Assembly: GCA_017483985.1 (NCBI GenBank)
Contig: JAFUUB010000127.1
Coordinates: forward strand, 1 to 10,431
Length of the DNA stretch: 10,431 nt
Source of the DNA: Bacteroidales bacterium
GTDB taxonomy: Bacteria; Bacteroidota; Bacteroidia; Bacteroidales; UBA932
Direction: 5' to 3'
In this document: piece after piece, positions 1 through 7,790 of the stretch
How positions within the stretch are numbered: position 1 is the stretch's first letter
Layout: the number at the start of each line of letters is the position of its first letter
The notes under the pieces: model-generated
What the model saw: the letters and a program-made list of their open reading frames with translations, nothing else
Told to the model about the DNA's origin: nothing
The model's database searches: none
Translations under genes and position numbers: made by a program

Positions 1-1
1 C

Positions 2-367
2 CTCCTGGCCGCGCAGAGCGGCCTCATCGACTGTGTGAACAACGGCAACCTGACGACCACCGACGCCTCCACGACCACGGGTGCCTTCGTCGCCCTGCTG
101 AACGATAACTCCACCTACATCGAGGGCGGCAGCAACACCGGCACGATCGTGGGTGCCAACACCAAGTACCTCGCTTTGGTCTGCGCCAACTTCAGCAAGT
201 TCGACCATGTCAGCGACGTCGTGGTCAGCGGCCGGATCGGTGTGTACAAGGCCGACGGCGACCACGAGATGTACGGCGTCACCGCCGAGAACTTCCTCGA
301 ATACATCGGTTCCGTCTCCACAGCCAACCTGGCCAAGGTCACCGGTCTGACCTATGTCGCCCCATGA
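2..367 (+). CDS. C-terminal end of a probable surface protein (partial, 5' end outside window)
   Basis: The frame is open from the left edge to the TGA at 365-367, giving 121 residues of a protein that starts outside the window. The GTG at 35 is simply an internal valine codon. The first part (CVNNGNLTTTD, then GAFVALL, then GGSNTGTIVG) resembles the Cys-x-Asn-x-Gly / Gly-Gly-x-Val-Gly repeats of GLUG-like beta-helical surface proteins common in Bacteroidota. The rest (SGRIGVYK, then ENFLEYIGS) is probably the last beta-rich module. There is no membrane segment, anchor or C-terminal sorting domain that I recognise. I infer an exported or cell-surface adhesin- or fibre-like protein; the function is unknown. 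No terminator is visible between this gene and the next. Confidence 0.55.
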   Translation, partial: LLAAQSGLIDCVNNGNLTTTDASTTTGAFVALLNDNSTYIEGGSNTGTIVGANTKYLALVCANFSKFDHVSDVVVSGRIGVYKADGDHEMYGVTAENFLEYIGSVSTANLAKVTGLTYVAP

Positions 368-380
368 CGGGATAGCGCGG

Positions 381-406
381 TTGTCAAGGAAAATATGTAT
401 CTTTGC
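381..406 (+). promoter_or_regulatory. Bacteroidetes-type promoter for the GDPD gene
   Basis: TATCTTTGC at 398-406 is a full match to the TAnnTTTG -7 box. The only nearby TTG (381-383) is 14 nt upstream, closer than the usual 19-21, so the -33 element is poor. Transcription would start near 411, leaving a leader of about 40 nt before the ATG at 452. This argues against the in-frame TTG at 422 as the start codon. Confidence 0.65.
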
Positions 407-451
407 ATGACCATTAGGTAATTGGACCTGTTCAAGTGTCTTAATAATACT

Positions 452-1381
452 ATGCAGAAAAACTTCATCCCTTTGATGGCGGCGGTGACGGTGCTCACCG
501 CTGCCGTTTCCTGCGCGCCGAAGCAGCCGCAGTATGCCAACAAGGCCGAGAAGGTCATCGCCGAGATCCACAATCCGGACTCCAGGTACGTGATTGTGGC
601 CTCGCACCGCGGTGACTGGCGGAACTATCCCGAGAACTCCCTTCCGGCCATCGAGTCGGTAATCCGGATGGGCGTGGACATCATGGAACTGGACCTGAAA
701 CTCACCAAGGACAGCGTCCTCGTGCTGAGCCACGACTGGACCTGCGACCGGATGACCAACGGAAAGGGGCGGATCGAGACGATGACGTACGATTCCCTGA
801 TGACCTTCAACCTCAAGACCGCCCATGGCGTCCGCATTCCGGGCACCCATATCGCCACCCTCCGGGAGGCCTTGGAGGTCTGCAAGGACCGTATCGTCGT
901 GAATGTGGACCAGGGATGGGAATACTATGACATGGTGCTCGCCATCACCGAGGAACTCGGTGTTACGGACCAGATCCTGATCAAGGGCAAGAAGCCGATC
1001 GAGAAGGTCGCCCAGAAGATGGCCGGCCATGCGCACAACATGATGTACATGCCGATTATCGACATCCAGAAGCCGCAGGGCGCCGCCCTCTTCCAGTCCT
1101 ACCTGGACGCCGGCGAGGTGCCGCTGGCCTACGAGGTGTGCTTCAGCGAGCTGGACGACGTGGCCCGCGACTGTGCGAAGAAGGTGGTGGAGCAGGGTTC
1201 TAAACTCTGGGTCAACACCCTCTGGGCCTCCCTCAACGGCGGCTATGACGACGACCGCGCCTACGACGCCGCCGACCCGGGCGAAGTCTACGACGTCATC
1301 CTGGACCTCGGCACATCCATGATCCAGACCGACCGTCCTGAATTCCTGATCAAGTACCTCGAAAAGAAGGGTCGCCGGTAA
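452..1381 (+). CDS. Glycerophosphodiester phosphodiesterase family lipoprotein
   Basis: This 309-residue protein belongs to the GDPD family, which hydrolyses glycerophosphodiesters (deacylated phospholipids) to glycerol 3-phosphate and an alcohol. Residues 1-21 form a lipoprotein signal ending in AAVSC, so Cys21 would be lipidated and the enzyme held in the periplasm or at the outer membrane. The catalytic signature is present: HRG at 52-54, PENS at 60-63, the metal-binding E-x-D at Glu79/Asp81, and the HD pair at 94-95. The C-terminal strand ends in the family-typical IQTDRPEFL (291-299). Where many GDPDs have Glu-x-Lys after the fourth strand, this protein has Asp153-Gln-Gly; from memory, a D-x-G variant occurs in Bacteroidota lipoprotein homologues. 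ATG 452 is chosen because it starts the signal peptide and fits the promoter; an upstream TTG at 422 is rejected. It is a single-gene unit with its own terminator. The exact substrate head group is not determinable from sequence. Confidence 0.88.
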   Translation: MQKNFIPLMAAVTVLTAAVSCAPKQPQYANKAEKVIAEIHNPDSRYVIVASHRGDWRNYPENSLPAIESVIRMGVDIMELDLKLTKDSVLVLSHDWTCDRMTNGKGRIETMTYDSLMTFNLKTAHGVRIPGTHIATLREALEVCKDRIVVNVDQGWEYYDMVLAITEELGVTDQILIKGKKPIEKVAQKMAGHAHNMMYMPIIDIQKPQGAALFQSYLDAGEVPLAYEVCFSELDDVARDCAKKVVEQGSKLWVNTLWASLNGGYDDDRAYDAADPGEVYDVILDLGTSMIQTDRPEFLIKYLEKKGRR

Positions 1382-1403
1382 TCCGGACAGTCCCATAACG
1401 ACG

Positions 1404-1438
1404 AGAAGCCGGCCCGAAAGTGGGTTGGCTTCTTTTTT
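1404..1438 (+). terminator. Rho-independent terminator of the GDPD gene
   Basis: Stem AGAAGCC (1404-1410) pairs with GGCTTCT (1427-1433). Two G-T wobbles and three further G-C pairs extend it inward to a loop of about 6 nt. Six T residues follow (1433-1438). It starts 22 nt after the stop codon. Confidence 0.9.
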
Positions 1439-1621
1439 GTCGTGCCGGACTATGCCATCGTTCGGGAACAGGACCTGTCAAATATCCTGTGGTACATTTT
1501 TTACTGGAATTTCCTCAAATTGATTGCGGATATTTCCGGAAAATCCGCAACGACACTGCGACTTTTATAAAGTTAATCCTAATACCAGATTCTTTGCAGG
1601 AGAGACACCATAGCCATCGCG
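1439..1621. other. AT-rich intergenic stretch between convergent genes
   Basis: I see no gene here. Base composition drops towards AT from about 1480, as in the adjoining ATPase gene. It contains a small palindrome, ACAGG-A-CCTGT (1468-1478). It also contains a hairpin-forming repeat, TTGCGGAT (1524-1531) against ATCCGCAA (1543-1550) with an 11-nt loop. The hairpin could end ATPase transcription arriving from the right, but no T-run follows it on the minus strand. Confidence 0.5.
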
Positions 1622-2761
1622 TCAGAAGATTTTACCATTCCAGAGCATCTTCAGGAAGTCGAGTACATAAATCAACTCAATGCCTTCTACTTTCCTTGTT
1701 ATCCGTTCCATCGAAACTAGAATCAGACGGCAGTCAGGATGTTCTTCCTTGAAGGCTTTGAGCCCAGCCTTGTGTTTGGCCTTGATTTGCTCGGAGGACT
1801 TTATTTCTATGGCCACCTTTGCATCTCCAATGACGGCATCAACCTCTTTTTTGTCGTATGTGTGCCAATAGGATATGATGTCTTTCTTGTCATTATAGCC
1901 CTTGTATGCAATAATTTCCTGCATCACGTAATGCTCGAAGGCGTGGCCGTAATCATCCGTGCCGCGCTTGAGTGAATGGCGTCCCATCAGGTAGTTGGCA
2001 AGTCCTACATCAAAGTAGTAGAATCTTGGAGCCTGGATGACCTTGCGCTTGACTACCTTCCTGTAAGCCGGGATTTCATATCCAATCAGTGTGTCATAAA
2101 GAATTTGAAAATATGACTGGACTGTCTTGACAGAAACGCCACAGTCAGATGCGATATTGGTATAGTTCAGCATCTCTCCGTCAGAAATTGCGGCCACCTC
2201 CATGAAGCGTTCGAAAGCGTCCAACTCTCTGACTCCTCCTTCCTCCCTGATTTCTTCATTCAGATAGACTTCCACGTAACCCCGGAGGCGCTTGGTAGCA
2301 TCGGCGACCATATAATGGCGGGGAATCATTCCATTCTGGACAGCCCTGTCCAACTGGAAATCCGTCACTTCCGGCCATACGAGAGGATAAAAAGTTTCAG
2401 GGATGGCACGGCCCCCGAGGGTGTTCGCTCCGGATTTCTTCAGTTTCCTGGCGCTGGAACCGCTGAGTATGAACCACAACCCTTTTTCCACCATCAGGGT
2501 ATGAACAATGTCCAGCAGTTCCGGGACTTTCTGAATCTCATCGATGATGACCAGTGTGCCGGCCGGTTTGTCCCACAAGGACTCCTTCAGGGAGTTCGGA
2601 TTCCTTTTAAAGCCTTTTCGAATGTCAGGGTCCAGCAAATCATAGTAGACCTCTCCTTTGAATCTTTCTTTTAAAAGAGTGGATTTCCCTGTCTGACGCG
2701 CTCCAAACAGGAACATTCCCTCATCTAATTTGCTCTCGATATCGAATATCCGCTTATACAT
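1622..2761 (-). CDS. AAA_14 / DUF4143 ATPase (AAA+ with nuclease-like C-terminal fold)
   Basis: This 379-residue protein has the two-part architecture of the widespread AAA_14-DUF4143 family. The N-terminal P-loop ATPase has Walker A GARQTGKST (20-28), Walker B VIIDE (71-75) and a sensor-like LSGSSARK (99-106). A helix-turn-helix-like segment lies at about 200-220. The C-terminal DUF4143 region has a conserved Glu276 (FEHYVMQE), then KEVDAVI (305-311) and AIEIKSS (317-323). The E-x-D / E-x-K pattern is that of PD-(D/E)XK nuclease folds. No biochemical role is firmly established for the family, which is often patchily distributed and present in several copies per genome; I would not assign a function. 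The length is normal and both ends look intact. The gene is AT-richer than every neighbour, which suggests recent acquisition. It is convergent with the GDPD gene and co-directional with the esterase, but has its own promoter. ATG 2761 begins the typical N-terminus shortly before the P-loop. Confidence 0.88.
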   Translation of the reverse strand: MYKRIFDIESKLDEGMFLFGARQTGKSTLLKERFKGEVYYDLLDPDIRKGFKRNPNSLKESLWDKPAGTLVIIDEIQKVPELLDIVHTLMVEKGLWFILSGSSARKLKKSGANTLGGRAIPETFYPLVWPEVTDFQLDRAVQNGMIPRHYMVADATKRLRGYVEVYLNEEIREEGGVRELDAFERFMEVAAISDGEMLNYTNIASDCGVSVKTVQSYFQILYDTLIGYEIPAYRKVVKRKVIQAPRFYYFDVGLANYLMGRHSLKRGTDDYGHAFEHYVMQEIIAYKGYNDKKDIISYWHTYDKKEVDAVIGDAKVAIEIKSSEQIKAKHKAGLKAFKEEHPDCRLILVSMERITRKVEGIELIYVLDFLKMLWNGKIF

Positions 2762-2783
2762 AATATATCTTAATTTCGGTACT

Positions 2784-2817
2784 ATACTCCATATTTTTCT
2801 ATAATTTTGTGGAGTAT
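2784..2817. promoter_or_regulatory. Inverted repeat in the ATPase leader, possible operator or mRNA hairpin
   Basis: ATACTCCA (2784-2791) is mirrored by TGGAGTAT (2810-2817), giving perfect 8-bp arms around an 18-nt AT-rich spacer. It lies between the ATPase -7 box and its start codon, and the outer arm falls about where transcription should begin. It could bind a dimeric regulator or form a weak hairpin in the 5' leader. The pairing is seen directly; the role is inferred. Confidence 0.45.
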
Positions 2818-2821
2818 GGTC

Positions 2822-2854
2822 GCAAATTTACGTGCAATCCGAGAGAAAAGCAAA
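2822..2854 (-). promoter_or_regulatory. Bacteroidetes-type promoter for the AAA/DUF4143 ATPase
   Basis: On the minus strand TTTG (2854-2851) is followed after 20 nt by TAAATTTGC (2830-2822). This matches the TTTG / TAnnTTTG consensus with normal spacing. The predicted start near 2815 gives a leader of roughly 55 nt before the ATG at 2761. Confidence 0.75.
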
Positions 2855-2882
2855 TTTTATTTGAATTTCCCGGCACCACAGC

Positions 2883-2927
2883 AAGAGGGTGGCCGAAATG
2901 TCAACTTGACATTTCGGCCACCCTCTT
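2883..2927. repeat. 45-bp perfect palindrome (22-bp arms, 1-nt centre)
   Basis: The arms run 2883-2904 and 2906-2927 with no mismatch around the single C at 2905. The left arm reads AAGAGGGTGGCC, then GAAATGTCAA. It begins 13 nt past the esterase stop codon and ends 28 nt before the ATPase -33 element. It could be the esterase terminator, but it lacks the run of five or six T residues that follows the clear terminators in this window, and its stem is much longer. A dispersed REP-like palindrome is an alternative. Because of the symmetry, both strands encode a similar peptide (GWPKCQ-x-DISATL), an artefact rather than a gene. Confidence 0.85.
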
Positions 2928-2940
2928 TCGTGGACAGGAT

Positions 2941-4041
2941 TTATTTCAGTCCGTACTTGCGGAGGATTTTCAGAATGGGCTTCTCGATGGAACGGCTCCA
3001 GAGGTAGTAGCCGTAGTCGTCGGGATGGGTGCCGTCGACGCTGGCTTCGTGGAGCCGGTGGTCGGTGGCGTCGGGCTGGATGAAGTAGACGTCCTTGTAG
3101 CGCTTGACGGCGATGCGCATGAGGCTGTCGGCCATGTGGCGCTTGGCGGCTTCGAAGTCGTACCGGTTCCGGTCGAAGTTGGTGTTCTCCCGGATGATGG
3201 TCTGCTGGAAGATGAGCGGTTTGCCCGGATGGGCGGCCTGGAGGCGCTCGATGAAGGGGAAGAGGCGCTCCTGGATCATCTCGGCGGAAGGGTTCGAGAA
3301 GGCGTCGAAGACGTAGGCGTCGGCTTCCACGTCGGCCAGGACGTCGGCGAAGTAGGGCTGCATCTTGCAGTTGCCGCTGCAGCCGAGCGAGAGCATCTGG
3401 ATGCCGGTGTGGCGGGTGAACTGGTCCGGATAGGACATGCCGGCGCGGCTGGTGGAGATGCCGTGGGTGTAACTGGACCCGAAGATGGCGACCCGGTGGC
3501 GGAAGGGCGACTCCATCGGCTCGATGACCGTTCCTTCCTCGACGCCGATGCGGATGGAGGACATGTCGCAGTAGATCGGAAGGTACAGCAGGCACTCCTT
3601 CAGGTCGGAGGACATGTTCTGGACCACGGTCAGGCGGGCCTCCGGCTTGGCGAAGGACGGGGCGGCGGCACCGGCCCAGAGCCAGTTCCCGTCCTTGCGG
3701 ATATACAGGTCGTATCCGTGGGTGGCGAGGCGCATGGTGTTGTTGGGCTGGTAGGAGTAGTCTCCTTCGGCGAGGATGACGATGGAGGAGGAGTTGGTCC
3801 GGAAGCAGACGGCGAGGCCGGCGGGACAGCGGACCTGCTTGTTCTCGGAGCGGGTGAAGCCCTTGTACCGGACCGTGTCGACGCGGTGGTAGGGATTCGG
3901 CGTGTCCATGATCTTGCCGATGAGGTTGAGTTCAGACGCCTCGGTGTAGACATACCGGGCATCCTTCGGCGTCCGCTGGGCGGACATCGTGAGCGTGCCC
4001 AGCACGATGCACACGAGGGAAAGGAGAAGATGCTTTTTCAT
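2941..4041 (-). CDS. Secreted SGNH/GDSL-type esterase with N-terminal GxDLY domain
   Basis: This 366-residue exported hydrolase has a Sec signal peptide (about residues 1-22, ending TMSAQ). Next comes a beta-sandwich domain with the GxDLY signature (GYDLY, 109-113), and then a catalytic domain of the Lipase_GDSL_3 type. The catalytic elements are the block I nucleophile Ser190 in FGSSYTHG, block II Gly220 in SLGCSGN, Asn250 in FDAFSNPS (oxyanion position), and the block V Asp336/His339 in DGTHPDD. All expected residues are present, so it should be active. The family hydrolyses esters, and members in gut Bacteroidota often remove acetyl or other acyl groups from polysaccharides. The substrate here is unknown. 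ATG 4041 is chosen because it begins the signal peptide; the longer frame to 4152 overlaps the promoter and has no plausible leader. The gene is divergent from the antiporter, and the promoter sits directly against the start codon. Confidence 0.85.
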   Translation of the reverse strand: MKKHLLLSLVCIVLGTLTMSAQRTPKDARYVYTEASELNLIGKIMDTPNPYHRVDTVRYKGFTRSENKQVRCPAGLAVCFRTNSSSIVILAEGDYSYQPNNTMRLATHGYDLYIRKDGNWLWAGAAAPSFAKPEARLTVVQNMSSDLKECLLYLPIYCDMSSIRIGVEEGTVIEPMESPFRHRVAIFGSSYTHGISTSRAGMSYPDQFTRHTGIQMLSLGCSGNCKMQPYFADVLADVEADAYVFDAFSNPSAEMIQERLFPFIERLQAAHPGKPLIFQQTIIRENTNFDRNRYDFEAAKRHMADSLMRIAVKRYKDVYFIQPDATDHRLHEASVDGTHPDDYGYYLWSRSIEKPILKILRKYGLK

Positions 4042-4047
4042 AATGGA

Positions 4048-4077
4048 CAAAGATACGCCATCTTGCCGACTTTCCCA
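4048..4077 (-). promoter_or_regulatory. Promoter of the esterase, almost touching its start codon
   Basis: On the minus strand TTG (4077-4075) is followed after 19 nt by TATCTTTG (4055-4048), a complete match in sequence and spacing. Only six bases separate the -7 box from the ATG at 4041-4039. The transcript would therefore have a leader of at most a few nucleotides. Confidence 0.75.
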
Positions 4078-4224
4078 ACTTTTCCATCGTTGTTCGATGT
4101 TTGACGTAGCCTTTCGGAGAACCGCTGAACCTGGCCTTGAAGCAGTGGGCATAGGACGGCGAGGGAAACCGACGTCGAGGGCGGCCGGACGGTCGGATTA
4201 CCTGCGCGGACGCGGCCTGCATGA

Positions 4225-4255
4225 TTGACATTGTCGGGAAATATCGTATCTTTGC
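4225..4255 (+). promoter_or_regulatory. Promoter of the organophosphate antiporter
   Basis: TTG at 4225-4227 (within TTGACA) is followed after 19 nt by TATCTTTGC at 4247-4255. This is the best Bacteroidetes-type promoter in the window. Predicted transcription start is near 4261, about 80 nt before the ATG at 4343. Confidence 0.8.
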
Positions 4256-4342
4256 ATTCCGTGTGCGGGGCGCTTTCATCGTTCTATTAGGTGTGACGGG
4301 GAAGTAAACTGTCTTAAGAAGGTACATTGATAACACGATAAT

Positions 4343-5677
4343 ATGAGTCTGAAGAATTTCTTTTCCATGTCGGCACCGGCCGCCCCGCTTCCCGAGGGGC
4401 AGGTGGACCGCACCTACAAGCGCCTGCGCTGGCAGGTCCTGGTTGCCGCGACCATCGGCTACAGCCTCTTCTATGTCTGCCGTCTCGGCTGGAACATCGT
4501 CAAGAAGGCCCTCATGGACGGGGGCGTGCTCTCCGTCGAGGAGGTCGGCCTGATCGGCGGCGGCCTGTTCGTGACCTATGCCATCGGCAAGTTCACGAAC
4601 GGCTTCCTCGCCGACCGCAGCAACATCCGGCGTTTCATGTCCGTGGGACTGCTGGTGTCGGGCCTCATCAACCTCGCCCTCGGCTTCACCACCGCCTTCG
4701 CCGCGTTCATGGTGATGTGGACGGTGAACGGCTGGGCCCAGTCGATGGGCGCCGCCCCGTCGGTCGTCTCCCTGTCCCGCTGGTTCGGCGACAAGGAACG
4801 CTCCACCTATTACGGCATCTGGTCGGAGAGCCACTACATCGGTTCGGGATTGACCTACCTGATTGTCCCGGCCCTCGTGACCGCCGCCGGCTGGCAGTGG
4901 GGCCTGCGGGGTGTCGGCCTCGTCGGCATCCTCGGCGCGCTGATTGTCGCGGTCTTCCTGCGGGACACGCCGCAGAGTTGCGGCCTGCCTTCCATCGCTG
5001 AATACCAGGGCGATACGGAGACGATGAAGTCCCAGTCCGGCAAGTCCGTCGGCGACCTCCAGAAGCAGGTGCTCAAGAATCCGGCCATCTGGACCCTCGC
5101 CATCGCCAGCGCCTTTATGTACATCTCCCGCTATGCGGTGGAGAGTTGGGGCCCGACCTACCTGTCCGGCGAACGGGGCTTCTCGCTGGAGAGCGCCAGC
5201 CTGCTGATGCTGGTCTTCACGTTCTCGGGCCTGTTGGGGACGTTCATCTCCGGCTTCCTCGCCGACAAGTTCTTCAAGCACTCCTGCCGCGTGCCGGCCT
5301 TCCTGTCCGGCGTGCTGAATGTGATGTCGCTCCTGCTGTTCTTCTTCGGACCGTCCAACACCGTGTTCGTCGTGTTCAGCCTGTTCCTCGTCGGGACGGC
5401 CATCGGCGCCCTGGTGTGCTACCTCGGCGGTATGATGGCGGTGGAAATCGCCCCGAAGAAGGCGTCCGGCGCCGCCCTCGGCACCGTGGGCCTGGCCAGT
5501 TACCTCGCCACCGCGCTGAACGAGGTGGTCAGCGGCCAGATCATCCATGTGGAGAAACTCGCCGACGGGACGACTTCCTACGACTTCACCCTCGCCATCT
5601 GGGTCTGGGTCGGCGCCGCCCTCCTGTCGGCCGTCGTCACCGCCCTGATCAAGGTCGTCGCCGCCCGTCAGGGATAA
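4343..5677 (+). CDS. GlpT/UhpT-like organophosphate:phosphate antiporter (MFS)
   Basis: This 444-residue, 12-helix inner-membrane protein belongs to the OPA branch of the major facilitator superfamily, whose members import glycerol 3-phosphate or sugar phosphates in exchange for inorganic phosphate. The family hallmark RDTPQSCGLP is at 207-216. The two phosphate-binding arginines of E. coli GlpT (Arg45 and Arg269) match Arg47 (FYVCR) and Arg263 (ISRYAVESW). His164 (SESHYIGSG) matches the GlpT pocket histidine. DRSN at 91-94 is the loop motif between helices 2 and 3. The length is typical. Motifs fit GlpT well, but UhpT and related hexose-phosphate carriers share them, so the substrate is not settled. 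It is monocistronic by its promoter and terminator, and divergent from the esterase. A functional link to the upstream GDPD is plausible because that enzyme would make glycerol 3-phosphate. Confidence 0.88.
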   Translation: MSLKNFFSMSAPAAPLPEGQVDRTYKRLRWQVLVAATIGYSLFYVCRLGWNIVKKALMDGGVLSVEEVGLIGGGLFVTYAIGKFTNGFLADRSNIRRFMSVGLLVSGLINLALGFTTAFAAFMVMWTVNGWAQSMGAAPSVVSLSRWFGDKERSTYYGIWSESHYIGSGLTYLIVPALVTAAGWQWGLRGVGLVGILGALIVAVFLRDTPQSCGLPSIAEYQGDTETMKSQSGKSVGDLQKQVLKNPAIWTLAIASAFMYISRYAVESWGPTYLSGERGFSLESASLLMLVFTFSGLLGTFISGFLADKFFKHSCRVPAFLSGVLNVMSLLLFFFGPSNTVFVVFSLFLVGTAIGALVCYLGGMMAVEIAPKKASGAALGTVGLASYLATALNEVVSGQIIHVEKLADGTTSYDFTLAIWVWVGAALLSAVVTALIKVVAARQG

Positions 5678-5725
5678 TCTGCCTCTGGCGTCCATCGGGC
5701 TCCTTCCTGCCCGGTCCTGTCGTCC

Positions 5726-5754
5726 TGCCCGGTTCCGGCCGGGCATCTCTTTTT
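5726..5754 (+). terminator. Rho-independent terminator of the antiporter gene
   Basis: TGCCCGG (5726-5732) pairs perfectly with CCGGGCA (5739-5745) around a 6-nt loop, followed by TCTCTTTTT (5746-5754). It lies 48 nt after the stop codon. Confidence 0.88.
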
Positions 5755-5780
5755 GTGTACGACATTTCAGAAATAATGTG

Positions 5781-5788
5781 TATATTTG
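5781..5788 (+). promoter_or_regulatory. Probable -7 box for the coiled-coil/trpS operon
   Basis: TATATTTG matches TAnnTTTG and lies 25 nt before the ATG at 5814. No convincing -33 element is seen: the nearest TTTG (5752-5755) is 25 nt upstream, inside the preceding terminator tract. The leader would be about 20 nt. Confidence 0.55.
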
Positions 5789-5813
5789 TCGACCGATAAA
5801 AACGAATCGAAAC

Positions 5814-7644
<1,831 letters not shown>

Positions 7645-7790
7645 CCGCCCTTGAACAAGTAAGAATACCTGACTCATTTTTCCACCTTCGGACCCTTCGG
7701 GTCCTCGTTCTTCCCACTCATATGCCGTGGGCGGCGCGTTCCAAAATGGGGCCGGTTTATTTTTACGGGCCCTAACTCTTATAGCAGTCG
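7645..7790. other. Spacer between trpS and copA
   Basis: There is no gene here. A compact hairpin GGACCC-TTC-GGGTCC lies at 7690-7704. The best -7-like sequence before copA is TATTTTTA at 7758-7765, which lacks the final G and has no clear -33 partner. I see no recognisable metal-responsive operator. Confidence 0.4.
7690..7704 (+). terminator. Possible weak terminator after trpS
   Basis: GGACCC (7690-7695) pairs with GGGTCC (7699-7704) over a 3-nt loop, followed only by TCGTTCTTCC. The stem is short and the T-tract interrupted, so some read-through into copA is possible. Confidence 0.35.

Larger units (their letters stand above)
4042..4342. other. Divergent intergenic region between esterase and antiporter
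   Basis: The 301-nt spacer holds two oppositely directed promoters, listed separately. The central 4078-4224 is GC-rich, and I see no ORF, RNA gene or strong hairpin in it. Downstream of the right promoter lies an untranslated leader of about 80 nt. It includes a purine-rich AAGAAGG at 4316-4322, which at 20 nt from the ATG is too far to be a standard ribosome-binding site. Confidence 0.5.

Noticed and set aside
422..451. TTG at 422 as start of the GDPD gene
   Set aside because: It would lie only about ten bases from the predicted transcription start and would add residues before a normal lipoprotein signal beginning at ATG 452.
2809..4104. A 431-codon plus-strand frame across the esterase
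   Set aside because: It is a Val/Gly/Asp-rich shadow of the SGNH esterase, which has signal peptide, GxDLY and catalytic motifs on the minus strand. The frame also runs through the palindrome and the esterase promoter.
413..4292. ATTAGGT present in both the GDPD leader (413-419) and the antiporter leader (4286-4292)
   Set aside because: The distance from the -7 box differs (15 versus 39 nt) and a 7-mer can recur by chance, so I do not claim a shared regulatory site.
7748..7772. GGGCC / GGCCC pairing before copA as a leader hairpin or metal operator
   Set aside because: Only 5 bp with a 14-nt loop and no match to a known copper-responsive site.
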